Made by a program: the position numbers and the translations under genes. Source: Microbacterium sp. YJN-G (GTDB lineage Bacteria; Actinomycetota; Actinomycetes; Actinomycetales; Microbacteriaceae). Taken from it: DNA of 64,000 nucleotides. Within the stretch, counting starts at the first letter, position 1, and every line of letters begins with the position of its first letter. The stretch spans positions 992,001-1,056,000 of the forward strand of contig NZ_CP060402.1 in assembly GCF_015040615.1 (NCBI RefSeq), read 5' to 3'. The notes beneath the pieces are model-generated. The model was given only the letters and a program-made list of their open reading frames with translations. It was not told the origin of the DNA and made no database searches. Below, piece by piece: positions 36,046-46,438 of the stretch.

Positions 36046-37586
36046 GCGGCTCCGATCAGGGCGGGGGAGAGGCGGAAGTGCGCGCCGAGCGAGTCGGTGC
36101 GGGCAAGGGCGGCGGATGCTGTCGCGCGGGCCACGATCAGCAGGTTCGCGTCCTCCTGCTCGGCGGGTGTGCGCGGTGCCGGAGCTTCCCACGCGTGCAG
36201 CGTGCGGACGGCGTCGGCGAGTCCGTCGTCGTCGCGCAGCAGCCCGACTCGCTCCCACATCAGCTGCTGCAGCGACTGACGCGAGAAGCCACGCATGCCG
36301 CCGTGCTGCTCCGCCCCGACCCGCTCTCCGCTCCCGCATGAAGTGCTCCCGTATGAGTTTGTGCCGCTGCGATCGCTCCCAGGCGGCACAAACTCATACG
36401 GGAGCGAGGTGTGGGTGAGGGAATCGGCGGCGCGGGCGCCGAAGACGGCGCCCTCGAGCAGGGAGTTCGACGCCAGCCGGTTCGCGCCGTGCACCCCGGT
36501 GCGGGCGGTCTCACCCACGGCCCAGAGCCCGGGCAGGGCGGTCCGCCCGTCGACGTCGGTGACGACGCCGCCCATCAGGTAGTGCGCGGCAGGCGAGACC
36601 GGCACCGGCTCGCGCGACCAGTCGATGCCGCGCCGGCGCAGTTCGGCGTCGATCATGGGGAAGCGGCTTGCGAGGGCTGCGGCGCCCAGGGCGGTCGCAT
36701 CCAGCAACACGGGTGAGCCCTGCGCGAGCGCCTGCCTGGCCACGGCGCGGGCGACCACGTCGCGCGGCGCCAGCTCGCCGTCGGGGTGGTCGTCGAACAC
36801 GAATCGCCGTCCGTCGGCATCCCGCAGCACGGCGCCGGCGCCGCGCACCGCCTCGGAGATCAGGAACGGCGAGTCGCCCGCGAGCACCGTGGGGTGGAAC
36901 TGCACGAACTCCAGATCCGCCACCGGCGCTCCGGCGCGCAGCACCATCGCGATGCCGTCGCCCGTCGTGCCCGACGGATTGGTGGTGACCGGATAGAGCA
37001 GCCCCGCGCCGCCGGTGGCGAGCACGACGGCATCCGCGTCGATCGTCTCGCCACTGAGTAAACGGATGCCGACGAGACGGATGCCGTGCAGACGGATGCC
37101 GTGCACGGCATCGTCCGCGGTCACCAGGTCGGTGGCGAACGCCTGCTCGCGCACTCGCACGCGCGTGGAGTCGAGACGGGCGGTCAGCGCATCCGAGATC
37201 GCCCGGCCGGTCGCGTCGCCGCCGGCATGTGCGATGCGCGGCAGGCTGTGCGCCGCCTCGAGACCGCGTGCGATCGCGCCGTCGGCGGCACGATCGAAGG
37301 GCACGCCGGCACGGACCAGTGCGTCGATCGCCTCCGCCGCGCCGTCGACCAGCGCGGCGATCGCGAGCGGGTCGCCGTGGCCGTCACCGGCGTGCATGGT
37401 GTCGAGCGCGTGCAGCGCCGCCGAGTCACCGGGCCCGTAGGCGCCGGCGATCCCGCCCTGAGCGTGCACGGTGCTGCCCTCGCGGAGGCGTCCCTTCACG
37501 ACCAGCTCGACCTCGTGGCCGAGCGCGTCGGCGCGCAGCGCCGCGGTGAGGCCCGCGACACCCGCCCCGACGATGACGACCTTCAT
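36042..37586 (-). CDS. nadB: L-aspartate oxidase with repeat-derived insertions
   Basis: 514 residues. FAD-dependent oxidation of aspartate to iminoaspartate, the partner of NadA. N-terminal FAD motif VVIVGAGVAGL; substrate region STVHAQGGIA; HPTVLAGDSPFLISEAVRG; ETARTGVHGANRLASNSLLEG. Odd features: a 5-residue repeat HGIRL-HGIRL-VGIRL at 162-176, and an insertion near 394-414, coded by a 61-bp perfect inverted repeat, between GARAADSLTH and GMRGFSRQ. Both keep the frame. ATG at 37586 overlaps nadA (ATGA). Confidence 0.94.
   Translation of the reverse strand: MKVVIVGAGVAGLTAALRADALGHEVELVVKGRLREGSTVHAQGGIAGAYGPGDSAALHALDTMHAGDGHGDPLAIAALVDGAAEAIDALVRAGVPFDRAADGAIARGLEAAHSLPRIAHAGGDATGRAISDALTARLDSTRVRVREQAFATDLVTADDAVHGIRLHGIRLVGIRLLSGETIDADAVVLATGGAGLLYPVTTNPSGTTGDGIAMVLRAGAPVADLEFVQFHPTVLAGDSPFLISEAVRGAGAVLRDADGRRFVFDDHPDGELAPRDVVARAVARQALAQGSPVLLDATALGAAALASRFPMIDAELRRRGIDWSREPVPVSPAAHYLMGGVVTDVDGRTALPGLWAVGETARTGVHGANRLASNSLLEGAVFGARAADSLTHTSLPYEFVPPGSDRSGTNSYGSTSCGSGERVGAEQHGGMRGFSRQSLQQLMWERVGLLRDDDGLADAVRTLHAWEAPAPRTPAEQEDANLLIVARATASAALARTDSLGAHFRLSPALIGAA
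36345..36405. repeat. 61-bp palindromic element inside nadB
   Basis: Left arm 36345-36367 (begins GCTCCCGTATGAG, ends TTTGTGCCGC) and right arm 36383-36405 pair perfectly over 23 bp, with a 15-nt loop TGCGATCGCTCCCAG. A partial similar word GCTCCCGCATGAA lies just before, at 36330-36342. The element is translated as part of NadB. Confidence 0.85.
37060..37104. repeat. Tandem 15-bp repeat inside nadB
   Basis: ACGGATGCCG occurs at 37062, 37077 and 37092, with exact 15-bp period. On the coding strand this gives three (H/V)GIRL units at residues 162-176. Confidence 0.85.
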
Positions 37587-38881
37587 CGCGGCTTCGCCGC
37601 CAGCATCCGGTCGAGGGCGAGGCGCGCCGGGGCGGCGACGTCGCCGGCGACCTGGATGCGGTTCTGCACGTGTCCGGCGACGAGCTCTTCGAGCACCCAC
37701 GCGAGGTAGCCGGGGTGGATGCGGTACATGGTCGAGCACGGGCAGACGACCGGGTCGAGGCAGAAGATCTCGTGCTGCGGATGCTGTGCGGCCAGGCGGC
37801 GCACGAGGTTCACCTCCGTGCCGATCGCGAACGTGGTCGGCTCGATCGCACCGGCGATGGCCCGGCGGATGTAGTCGGTCGACCCGGCCTCGTCGGCGGC
37901 GTCGACGACCTCCATCGGGCATTCGGGGTGCACGATCACGCGCACCCCGGGGTGCTCGGCGCGCGCCTGGTCGATCTGGTCGACGCTGAACCTGCGGTGC
38001 ACCGAGCAGAAGCCGTGCCACAGGATGACCTGGCTCTGCGCCAGCTCGTCGGCGCTCGAACCGCCCAGCGGCCGGCGCGGGTTCCACATCGGCATCCGCT
38101 CCAGCGGCACGCCCATCGCCTTGGCGGTGTTGCGGCCCAGGTGCTGGTCGGGGAAGAACAGCACGCGGCGGCCGCGCGCGAACGCCCACTCCAGCACGGT
38201 CACGGCGTTCGACGAGGTGCAGACGATTCCGCCGTGCCGTCCGACGAATCCCTTGATCGCCGCGGAGGAGTTCATGTACGTGACCGGGATGACGGGCAGC
38301 AGCCCGTCGGCATCCGGCTCATCGAGCGGGCCGAGCACCTCGGCGAGCTGCTCCCAGCAGTCCTCGACCTGGTCGATGTCGGCCATGTCGGCCATCGAGC
38401 AGCCCGCAGCCAGGTTGGGCAGGATCACCGACTGCTCGGCGCCCGAGAGCAGATCGGCGGTCTCGGCCATGAAGTGCACGCCGCAGAACACGATCGCCTC
38501 GGCGTCGGGATGCTCGAGTGCAGCGTTCGCGAGCTGGAAGGAGTCGCCCACGTAGTCGGCGTGCCGGACGACCTCTTCACGCTGATAGAAGTGGCCGAGC
38601 ACGACGACCCGGTCGCCGAGGGCCTGCTTGGCGGCGCGGATGCGGTCGTGCAGCTCGTCCTCGCCGGCCTCGCGGTACTCGGCGGGCAGCTCGCCCTGGC
38701 GCGGTGCGCCGGTGGGGATGACGTCGCCCATCGACGACCCCGGGCCGTATCCCGGACGGCTGTCGAAGTCCCAGGGGCCGGCGGCGAGGTCGGTGGTGCA
38801 GGTCGATTCCGTCGAGGCGCCGCTGACGATCGCCTGCAGGGCGTGATCGACGGAGGGATCGAGCAGAGGGGTGGGGGACAT
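37583..38881 (-). CDS. nadA: Quinolinate synthase
   Basis: 432 residues, the longer actinobacterial form. The 4Fe-4S enzyme condenses iminoaspartate and DHAP to quinolinate. Seen: VVLGHFYQREEVVRHADYVGDS, FCGVHFMAETA, NLAAGCSMADM, VTYMNSSAAIKG, HPECP and the C-terminal CLDPVVCPCSTMYRI; the three cluster Cys lie in these segments. ATG at 38881 is preferred over an ATG at 38902, which lies inside the operator repeat. First gene of the nad operon, 107 bp after nrtR. Confidence 0.95.
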   Translation of the reverse strand: MSPTPLLDPSVDHALQAIVSGASTESTCTTDLAAGPWDFDSRPGYGPGSSMGDVIPTGAPRQGELPAEYREAGEDELHDRIRAAKQALGDRVVVLGHFYQREEVVRHADYVGDSFQLANAALEHPDAEAIVFCGVHFMAETADLLSGAEQSVILPNLAAGCSMADMADIDQVEDCWEQLAEVLGPLDEPDADGLLPVIPVTYMNSSAAIKGFVGRHGGIVCTSSNAVTVLEWAFARGRRVLFFPDQHLGRNTAKAMGVPLERMPMWNPRRPLGGSSADELAQSQVILWHGFCSVHRRFSVDQIDQARAEHPGVRVIVHPECPMEVVDAADEAGSTDYIRRAIAGAIEPTTFAIGTEVNLVRRLAAQHPQHEIFCLDPVVCPCSTMYRIHPGYLAWVLEELVAGHVQNRIQVAGDVAAPARLALDRMLAAKPR

Positions 38882-38891
38882 CGGGCGCCGC

Positions 38892-38949
38892 CTTCTGGTC
38901 ATTTCGACACTTAGTGTGCGGCAACAGATTATGTCGATCTGACCAGAAG
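38892..38949 (-). promoter_or_regulatory. Probable NrtR operator and promoter of nadA
   Basis: Inverted pair of 18-bp words: CTTCTGGTCATTTCGACA (38892-38909) and, on the other strand, CTTCTGGTCAGATCGACA (38949-38932), 16 of 18 identical, 22-nt spacer. Each contains GTC-N5-GAC. A -10-like CATAAT (38934-38929) lies at the spacer edge, so bound repressor would block the promoter. The adjacent gene encodes NrtR. Confidence 0.72.
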
Positions 38950-38987
38950 TGCAATCGGGGTTACGCGCCCGACGATCGGCGGCCCGC

Positions 38988-39653
38988 TCAGGCGTCGGCG
39001 TTGTAGCGGTACAGCCGGGCCGGGCGATGCTTGCCGGTGCGGAACGACTCGGTCGGCACGAGCTCGTCTGAGCCCTCCAGCAGGCGGCGGAAGTTCGACG
39101 GGTCCAGGCGCCGCCCGAGCACCGCCTCGTAGACCTCGCGCAGTTCGGTGAGGGTGAACTCGTCGGGCAGAAGGCCAGCGGCGATGCGGCTGTACGCCAC
39201 CTTGTTGCGCAGCCGGTCCAGGGCGTACCCGGCGATCCGGTTGTGGTCGAACGCCAGGTCGGGCAGGGCATCCGCGTCGAACCATTCGACGTTCTCGGGG
39301 GCGCCGGCGGCCGAGCGCTGGGCGTCGACGAGGTCCGAGCGCAGCAGCGCCCAGTACACGATCGAGATGGCCCGGCTGGGCGAGCGGTCGACCTCCCCGA
39401 AGGTGTACAGCTGCTCGAGATAGCTGGGCTTGAGCGCGGTGGTCTCGGCGAGGGTGCGGGATGCCGCGGCATCCAGGTCTTCCGCCGGATCCAGCCACCC
39501 GCCGGGCAGCGCCCACTGTCCCCGGTGCGGCTCGCGGGTGCGGCGCACGAGGGGCAGCATGAGACGGTCGCCGTCGGCGGCCGTGCGCAGGGAGAAGATC
39601 ACGGTCGACACCGCGACGCGGATCGCGTCGTGCTCGCCTGTCGTGCCATTCAC
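38988..39653 (-). CDS. nrtR: NrtR-type Nudix-winged-helix NAD repressor
   Basis: 221 residues. N-terminal Nudix-fold domain (about 10-145) and C-terminal winged helix (LLPDEFTLTELREVYEAVLG, LDPSNFRRLLEG, 155-215), the NrtR architecture; these regulators sense ADP-ribose and control NAD genes. The Nudix box G52-L74 is degenerate: GWLDPAEDLD keeps Gly and the first Glu, but REUxEE is RTLAET, so hydrolase activity is doubtful. GTG at 39653, leaderless (-10 TAGGCT, 39666-39661, 7 nt). It precedes nadA on the same strand. Confidence 0.88.
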   Translation of the reverse strand: MNGTTGEHDAIRVAVSTVIFSLRTAADGDRLMLPLVRRTREPHRGQWALPGGWLDPAEDLDAAASRTLAETTALKPSYLEQLYTFGEVDRSPSRAISIVYWALLRSDLVDAQRSAAGAPENVEWFDADALPDLAFDHNRIAGYALDRLRNKVAYSRIAAGLLPDEFTLTELREVYEAVLGRRLDPSNFRRLLEGSDELVPTESFRTGKHRPARLYRYNADA

Positions 39654-39731
39654 ATCGATGAGCCTAGAGGAGCGCCTCGGCGGGGCCTCGGCGCACGGCG
39701 TCATCGTGCCTTCGGGGGCCGTGGCTGCCGC

Positions 39732-39737
39732 TATGCT
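39732..39737 (+). promoter_or_regulatory. -10 element of the gcv transcript
   Basis: TATGCT, about 7 nt before the expected transcript start near 39744, just ahead of the glycine riboswitch. Confidence 0.5.
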
Positions 39738-39749
39738 GGAGGCCTAACT

Positions 39750-40032
39750 GAACACGGGCCCCACGACCTGCGCGGGAGAGCCCCGGTGATCGCAACCGGG
39801 CACCGAAGGAGCAAGCCTCCCCGCCAATCTCTCAGGTACCGCGTACCGCCCGGGTCGGGCCACTCTGAAAAGCGATTTCGGGCGAAGCAAGGAATCGGGT
39901 TGAGCGAGGGAGCATCAGCGACCGAGCCGGAACCCTGGTGAGCCGCACTCCGCGGGTCTCCCTTCGCTCTGAACTCCGCCGACGGTGAAAGCCCCTCACG
40001 GGCGAAACTCTCAGGCCGATGACAGAGGGGGA
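39750..40032 (+). ncRNA. Tandem glycine riboswitch
   Basis: Aptamer 1: GCGGGAGAGCCCC (from 39770), CACCGAAGGAGCAAGCC (39801) and AATCTCTCAGGTACCG (39826). Aptamer 2: CACTCTGAAAAGCG (39861), CCGACGGTGAAAGCCCC (39979), AAACTCTCAGGCCGATGACA (40005) closing with GAGGGG. These are the two conserved cores of the gcvT glycine riboswitch. About 110 nt separate the first and second conserved parts of aptamer 2; this extra part contains a GAGCGAGGGAG/CTCCCTTCGCTC stem (39902-39912, 39958-39969). Glycine binding should switch on gcvTHP. Confidence 0.9.
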
Positions 40033-40087
40033 GTTCTCGGATAGCGTGCAGATGCACGTCATCCTTCCGATCCAACGGGAGAACTCC

Positions 40088-41194
40088 ATGACAGAGGCTC
40101 GTTTCACTCCGCTGCGCGCGCGACATGAGGCGCTCGGCGCATCCTTCACCGACTTCGGCGGCTGGCAGATGCCGGTGCGCTACACGTCCGACCTCGCCGA
40201 GCACCACGCCGTGCGCCAGGCCGCCGGCGTCTTCGACATCTCGCACATGGCCGAGTTCACCGTCCGCGGTGCGGGCGCCGCGGCTTACCTCGACTACGCA
40301 CTGGCCGGCCGCCTGTCGGCGATGAGCGTCGGCAAGGCGAAGTACTCGCTGCTGCTCGCCGAGGACGGTGGCATCATCGACGACGTCATCGTCTACCGGC
40401 TCGCCGACGACGACTTCCTGATCATCTCGAACGCGGGCAACCGCGACGCCGTCGCCGAGGCGCTGCAGGCGCGCACCGCCGGTCAGGATGCCGAGGTCGT
40501 CGACGTCTCCGACGACTACGCGCTGATCGCCGTGCAGGGCCCTGCGGCCGAGGCGATCCTCGCCGAGGTCGACGGGATCGCGGACGTCTCGATCCCGTGG
40601 CCGGAGCAGAAGTACTACTCCTGGGCGCGCGCGACGTTCGAGGGCACGCCGCTGCTGCTGGCGCGCACCGGCTACACCGGTGAGGACGGCTTCGAGCTGC
40701 TCGTGCCCGGCGCCGAAGCCGAGGCGTTGTGGGATGCCGTGCTCGCCGCCGGTGAGAAGTACGGGCTCGTCCCCGCCGGCCTCGCCGCCCGCGACACGCT
40801 GCGCCTCGAAGCCGGGATGCCGCTGTACGGTCACGAGCTCAGTCGCGAGACCAAGCCCGCACAGGCAGGACTCGGACGGGTCGTCGTCGCCGACAAGGAG
40901 CGCTTCGTCGGCAAGGACGCCGTCGCGCCCGCGGACGACGCCCGCGTGCTCGTCGGCCTCACCGCCGAGGGCCGCCGCGCCGGTCGCGCCGGCTACGCCG
41001 TGGTCGATGAGAACGGCACGGTGATCGGGGAGATCACCAGCGGCGCCCTGAGCCCGACGCTCGGCCACCCCATCGCGATGGCGTTCGTCGACCCGTCTTC
41101 CCGTGAAGAGGGGACCGCAGTATTCCTTGATGTGCGCGGGACCAGGATCCCCGCCACCGTGACCGCCCTGCCTTTCTACCGGAGGAAGAAATGA
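40088..41194 (+). CDS. gcvT: Glycine cleavage system T protein
   Basis: 368 residues, aminomethyltransferase that passes the methylene group from lipoyl-GcvH to tetrahydrofolate, releasing ammonia. Motifs: [21 protein letters not shown] (catalytic Asp region), [19 protein letters not shown] and [19 protein letters not shown] at 40088 has a GGGAG site. Follows the riboswitch by about 55 nt; overlaps gcvH by ATGA. Confidence 0.97.
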   Translation: MTEARFTPLRARHEALGASFTDFGGWQMPVRYTSDLAEHHAVRQAAGVFDISHMAEFTVRGAGAAAYLDYALAGRLSAMSVGKAKYSLLLAEDGGIIDDVIVYRLADDDFLIISNAGNRDAVAEALQARTAGQDAEVVDVSDDYALIAVQGPAAEAILAEVDGIADVSIPWPEQKYYSWARATFEGTPLLLARTGYTGEDGFELLVPGAEAEALWDAVLAAGEKYGLVPAGLAARDTLRLEAGMPLYGHELSRETKPAQAGLGRVVVADKERFVGKDAVAPADDARVLVGLTAEGRRAGRAGYAVVDENGTVIGEITSGALSPTLGHPIAMAFVDPSSREEGTAVFLDVRGTRIPATVTALPFYRRKK

Positions 41195-41582
41195 CCGATC
41201 TGAACGCACTCAAGTACAGCGAAGAGCACGAGTGGGTCGCGCTCGACCCTTCGGCGGGCTCGGGGACCCAGATCGCGACGATCGGCATCACCGACTTCGC
41301 CGCCGACGCCCTCGGTGACATCGTCTTCGTCGAGCTGCCCGCGGTGGGCACCGAGCTGAGCCGCGGCGACGTGTTCGGCGAGGCCGAGTCGACCAAGTCG
41401 GTCTCGGAGCTGTACGCCCCCGTCTCGGGCACCGTCACCGAGATCAACGAGGCCGTCGTCGACGACCCGGCGCTGGTGAACTCCTCGCCGTTCGAGGGCG
41501 CCTGGCTGATCAAGGTCGAGGTCGCCGACGGCGCCACCGACGGCCTGCTCGACCGCGACGGCTATGTCGCGATCACGGGGGC

Positions 41583-41586
<4 letters not shown>
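41191..41586 (+). CDS. gcvH: Glycine cleavage system H protein
   Basis: 131 residues, the lipoyl carrier of the complex. Lipoyl Lys69 in [16 protein letters not shown]-terminal YSEEHEWV, and the C-terminal WLIKVEV all match. ATGA overlaps with gcvT before and gcvP after show a single translationally coupled unit. A short insertion (DPSAGSGTQ) sits in the first hairpin. Confidence 0.97.
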
Positions 41587-44486
<2,900 letters not shown>

Positions 44487-44593
44487 TCCGCCCCACCGCT
44501 TCGCCCCCGTCGCCGATCTCCGGCGCCGGGGGTGTTTCGGTTAAGGCTGAATAACAGTTGTGTCGCACTCCTGCATGTCGGAGGCATGAGATC

Positions 44594-44599
44594 TAGGAT
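44594..44599 (+). promoter_or_regulatory. -10 element of the opp-type operon
   Basis: TAGGAT, 6 nt before the ATG at 44606 of the small upstream ORF. Confidence 0.55.
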
Positions 44600-44605
44600 C
44601 GGAGC

Positions 44606-44662
44606 ATGGACGCGTTCGACGGCGAGCGCGTGCTTGTACCCGTCCACAGGAGGACACAGTGA
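44606..44662 (+). CDS. 18-residue upstream ORF of the peptide transporter operon
   Basis: MDAFDGERVLVPVHRRTQ, then TGA that overlaps the GTG of the next gene (GTGA). Leaderless start after -10 TAGGAT (44594-44599). The AGGAGG ribosome site of the next gene is inside its codons (His-Arg-Arg-Thr). This layout predicts that translation of the ORF opens or blocks the next start. Not seen in any family known to me. Confidence 0.5.
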   Translation: MDAFDGERVLVPVHRRTQ

Positions 44663-46296
44663 AGCACAACAAGAAGACACTCGCGGGCCTCTCGCTGCTC
44701 GCGGCGAGTGCCATGGCGCTCGCCGGCTGCTCGGGAGGCGGGGAGAACCCCGACACCGGAGACGACAACAACAGCGGTGCCGATGCCAGCGCGATCATCT
44801 CGGTCAACGGCTCCGAGCCGCAGAACCCGCTGATCCCGACGAACACGAACGAGACGGGCGGCGGCAAGATCCTCGACGCCATGTTCGCCGGTCTCATCGG
44901 CTACGCCGCCGACGGCTCCGTCTACAACGACGTCGCCGAGGAGATCACGGTCGATGACCCGCAGAACCTGACGGTGAAGATCCGTGAGGGTCTGACCTTC
45001 ACGGACGGTGAAGAGGTCACCGCCGACAACTTCATCAAGGCGTGGAACTACGGCGCGCTCGCCTCGAACGAGCAGCTGTCGAGCTACTTCTTCGAGGACA
45101 TCGAGGGCTTCAGCTACGACGCCGACTCCGAGCTGACGGGTCTGAAGCAGGTCGATGACTACACCTTCACCATCACGCTGAACAAGCCGGCCTCCGACTT
45201 CGCACAGCGCCTGGGCTACTCGGCCTACTTCCCGCTGCCCGACGTGGCGTTCGAGGACATCGAGGCCTTCGGTGAGAACCCGATCGGCAACGGCCCGTAC
45301 ATGCTCGACGGCGAAGGCGCGTGGAAGCACGACGTGGGCATCAACCTCGTCGTCAACCCCGACTACGACGGACCGCGCACGCCGGCCAACGGCGGCCTGA
45401 ACATCGTCTTCTACGCCTCGCAGGACTCGGCGTACAACGACCTGCTCGGGGGCCAGCTCGACGTGCTCGACGCCATCCCGGACTCCGCGTTCGCGACCTT
45501 CGAGTCCGACCTCGGCGACCGTGCGGTGAACCAGCCGGCGGCCATCTTCCAGTCCTTCACCATCCCGGAGCGCCTCGAGCACTTCAGCGGTGAAGAGGGC
45601 AACCTGCGTCGCCAGGCGCTGTCGATGGCGATCAACCGCCAGGAGATCACCGACGTGATCTTCCAGGGCACCCGCACCCCGGCCAGCGACTTCACCTCGC
45701 CGGTCATCGACGGCTGGTCCGACTCGCTCAAGGGCAGCGAGGTCCTCGACTTCAACGCCGAGAAGGCCAAGGAGCTGTGGGCCGAGGCTGACGCGATCAG
45801 CCCGTGGAGCGGCACCTTCCAGATCGGCTACAACGCCGACGGTGGCCACCAGGCCTGGGTCGATGCGACCGTGAACTCCATCAAGAACACGCTCGGCATC
45901 GACGCATCCGGCGCACCGTACCCGACCTTCGCCGAGCTTCGCGGCAAGGTCACCGACCGCACCATCCAGACGGCGTTCCGCACCGGCTGGCAGGCGGACT
46001 ACCCGGGTCTGTACAACTTCCTGGGACCGCTGTACGCGACCAACGCCGGCTCGAACGACGGCGACTACTCGAACCCCGAGTTCGACAAGCTGATCGCGGA
46101 AGGCATCTCGGAGACCGACCCTGAGGCGGCGAACGCGCTGTTCCAGCAGGCGCAGGAGGTTCTGCTGCAGGACCTGCCCGTGATCCCGCTGTGGTACTCG
46201 AACGTCGTCGGCGGCTACGGCGAGTCGGTGAGCAACGTCGAGTTCGGCTGGAACTCGGTCCCGCTGTTCCACCAGATCGAGAAGACGGCGGAGTAA
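44659..46296 (+). CDS. Oligopeptide-type ABC substrate-binding lipoprotein
   Basis: 545 residues. Lipobox LAGC with Cys24, then a family 5 binding protein: SEPQNPLIPTNTNETGGGKI, VKIREGLTFTDGEEVTADNF, NGPYML, RRQALSMAINRQEIT, and AFRTGWQADYPGLYNFLGPL, the DppA/OppA pattern. It feeds peptides or similar ligands to the permeases that follow. GTG at 44659 with AGGAGG. The hairpin at 46305-46338 separates it from the membrane genes. Confidence 0.92.
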   Translation: MKHNKKTLAGLSLLAASAMALAGCSGGGENPDTGDDNNSGADASAIISVNGSEPQNPLIPTNTNETGGGKILDAMFAGLIGYAADGSVYNDVAEEITVDDPQNLTVKIREGLTFTDGEEVTADNFIKAWNYGALASNEQLSSYFFEDIEGFSYDADSELTGLKQVDDYTFTITLNKPASDFAQRLGYSAYFPLPDVAFEDIEAFGENPIGNGPYMLDGEGAWKHDVGINLVVNPDYDGPRTPANGGLNIVFYASQDSAYNDLLGGQLDVLDAIPDSAFATFESDLGDRAVNQPAAIFQSFTIPERLEHFSGEEGNLRRQALSMAINRQEITDVIFQGTRTPASDFTSPVIDGWSDSLKGSEVLDFNAEKAKELWAEADAISPWSGTFQIGYNADGGHQAWVDATVNSIKNTLGIDASGAPYPTFAELRGKVTDRTIQTAFRTGWQADYPGLYNFLGPLYATNAGSNDGDYSNPEFDKLIAEGISETDPEAANALFQQAQEVLLQDLPVIPLWYSNVVGGYGESVSNVEFGWNSVPLFHQIEKTAE

Positions 46297-46304
46297 TCCC
46301 TTCG

Positions 46305-46338
46305 CGTCGGGGCGGTGGCCGCTGCCACCGCCCCGACG
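46305..46338 (+). terminator. Intra-operon hairpin after the binding-protein gene
   Basis: Perfect 15-bp arms CGTCGGGGCGGTGGC (46305-46319) and GCCACCGCCCCGACG (46324-46338), loop CGCT, 9 bp after the stop. No T-run. It could partly end transcription or protect the upstream mRNA, giving more binding protein than permease. Confidence 0.6.
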
Positions 46339-46438
46339 TCCGCCGTCGCGGCATCCGCCGGTGACCCGCCGTCGAGGATGCCGCAGTTCTCTGCCTTGAG
46401 TCGCGCGACCCGCACTCATACCCGAAGGGAGGTCGAGG

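Noticed and set aside
38902..38902. Upstream ATG for nadA
   Set aside because: It lies inside the 18-bp operator word and adds only a basic heptapeptide; ATG 38881 fits better.
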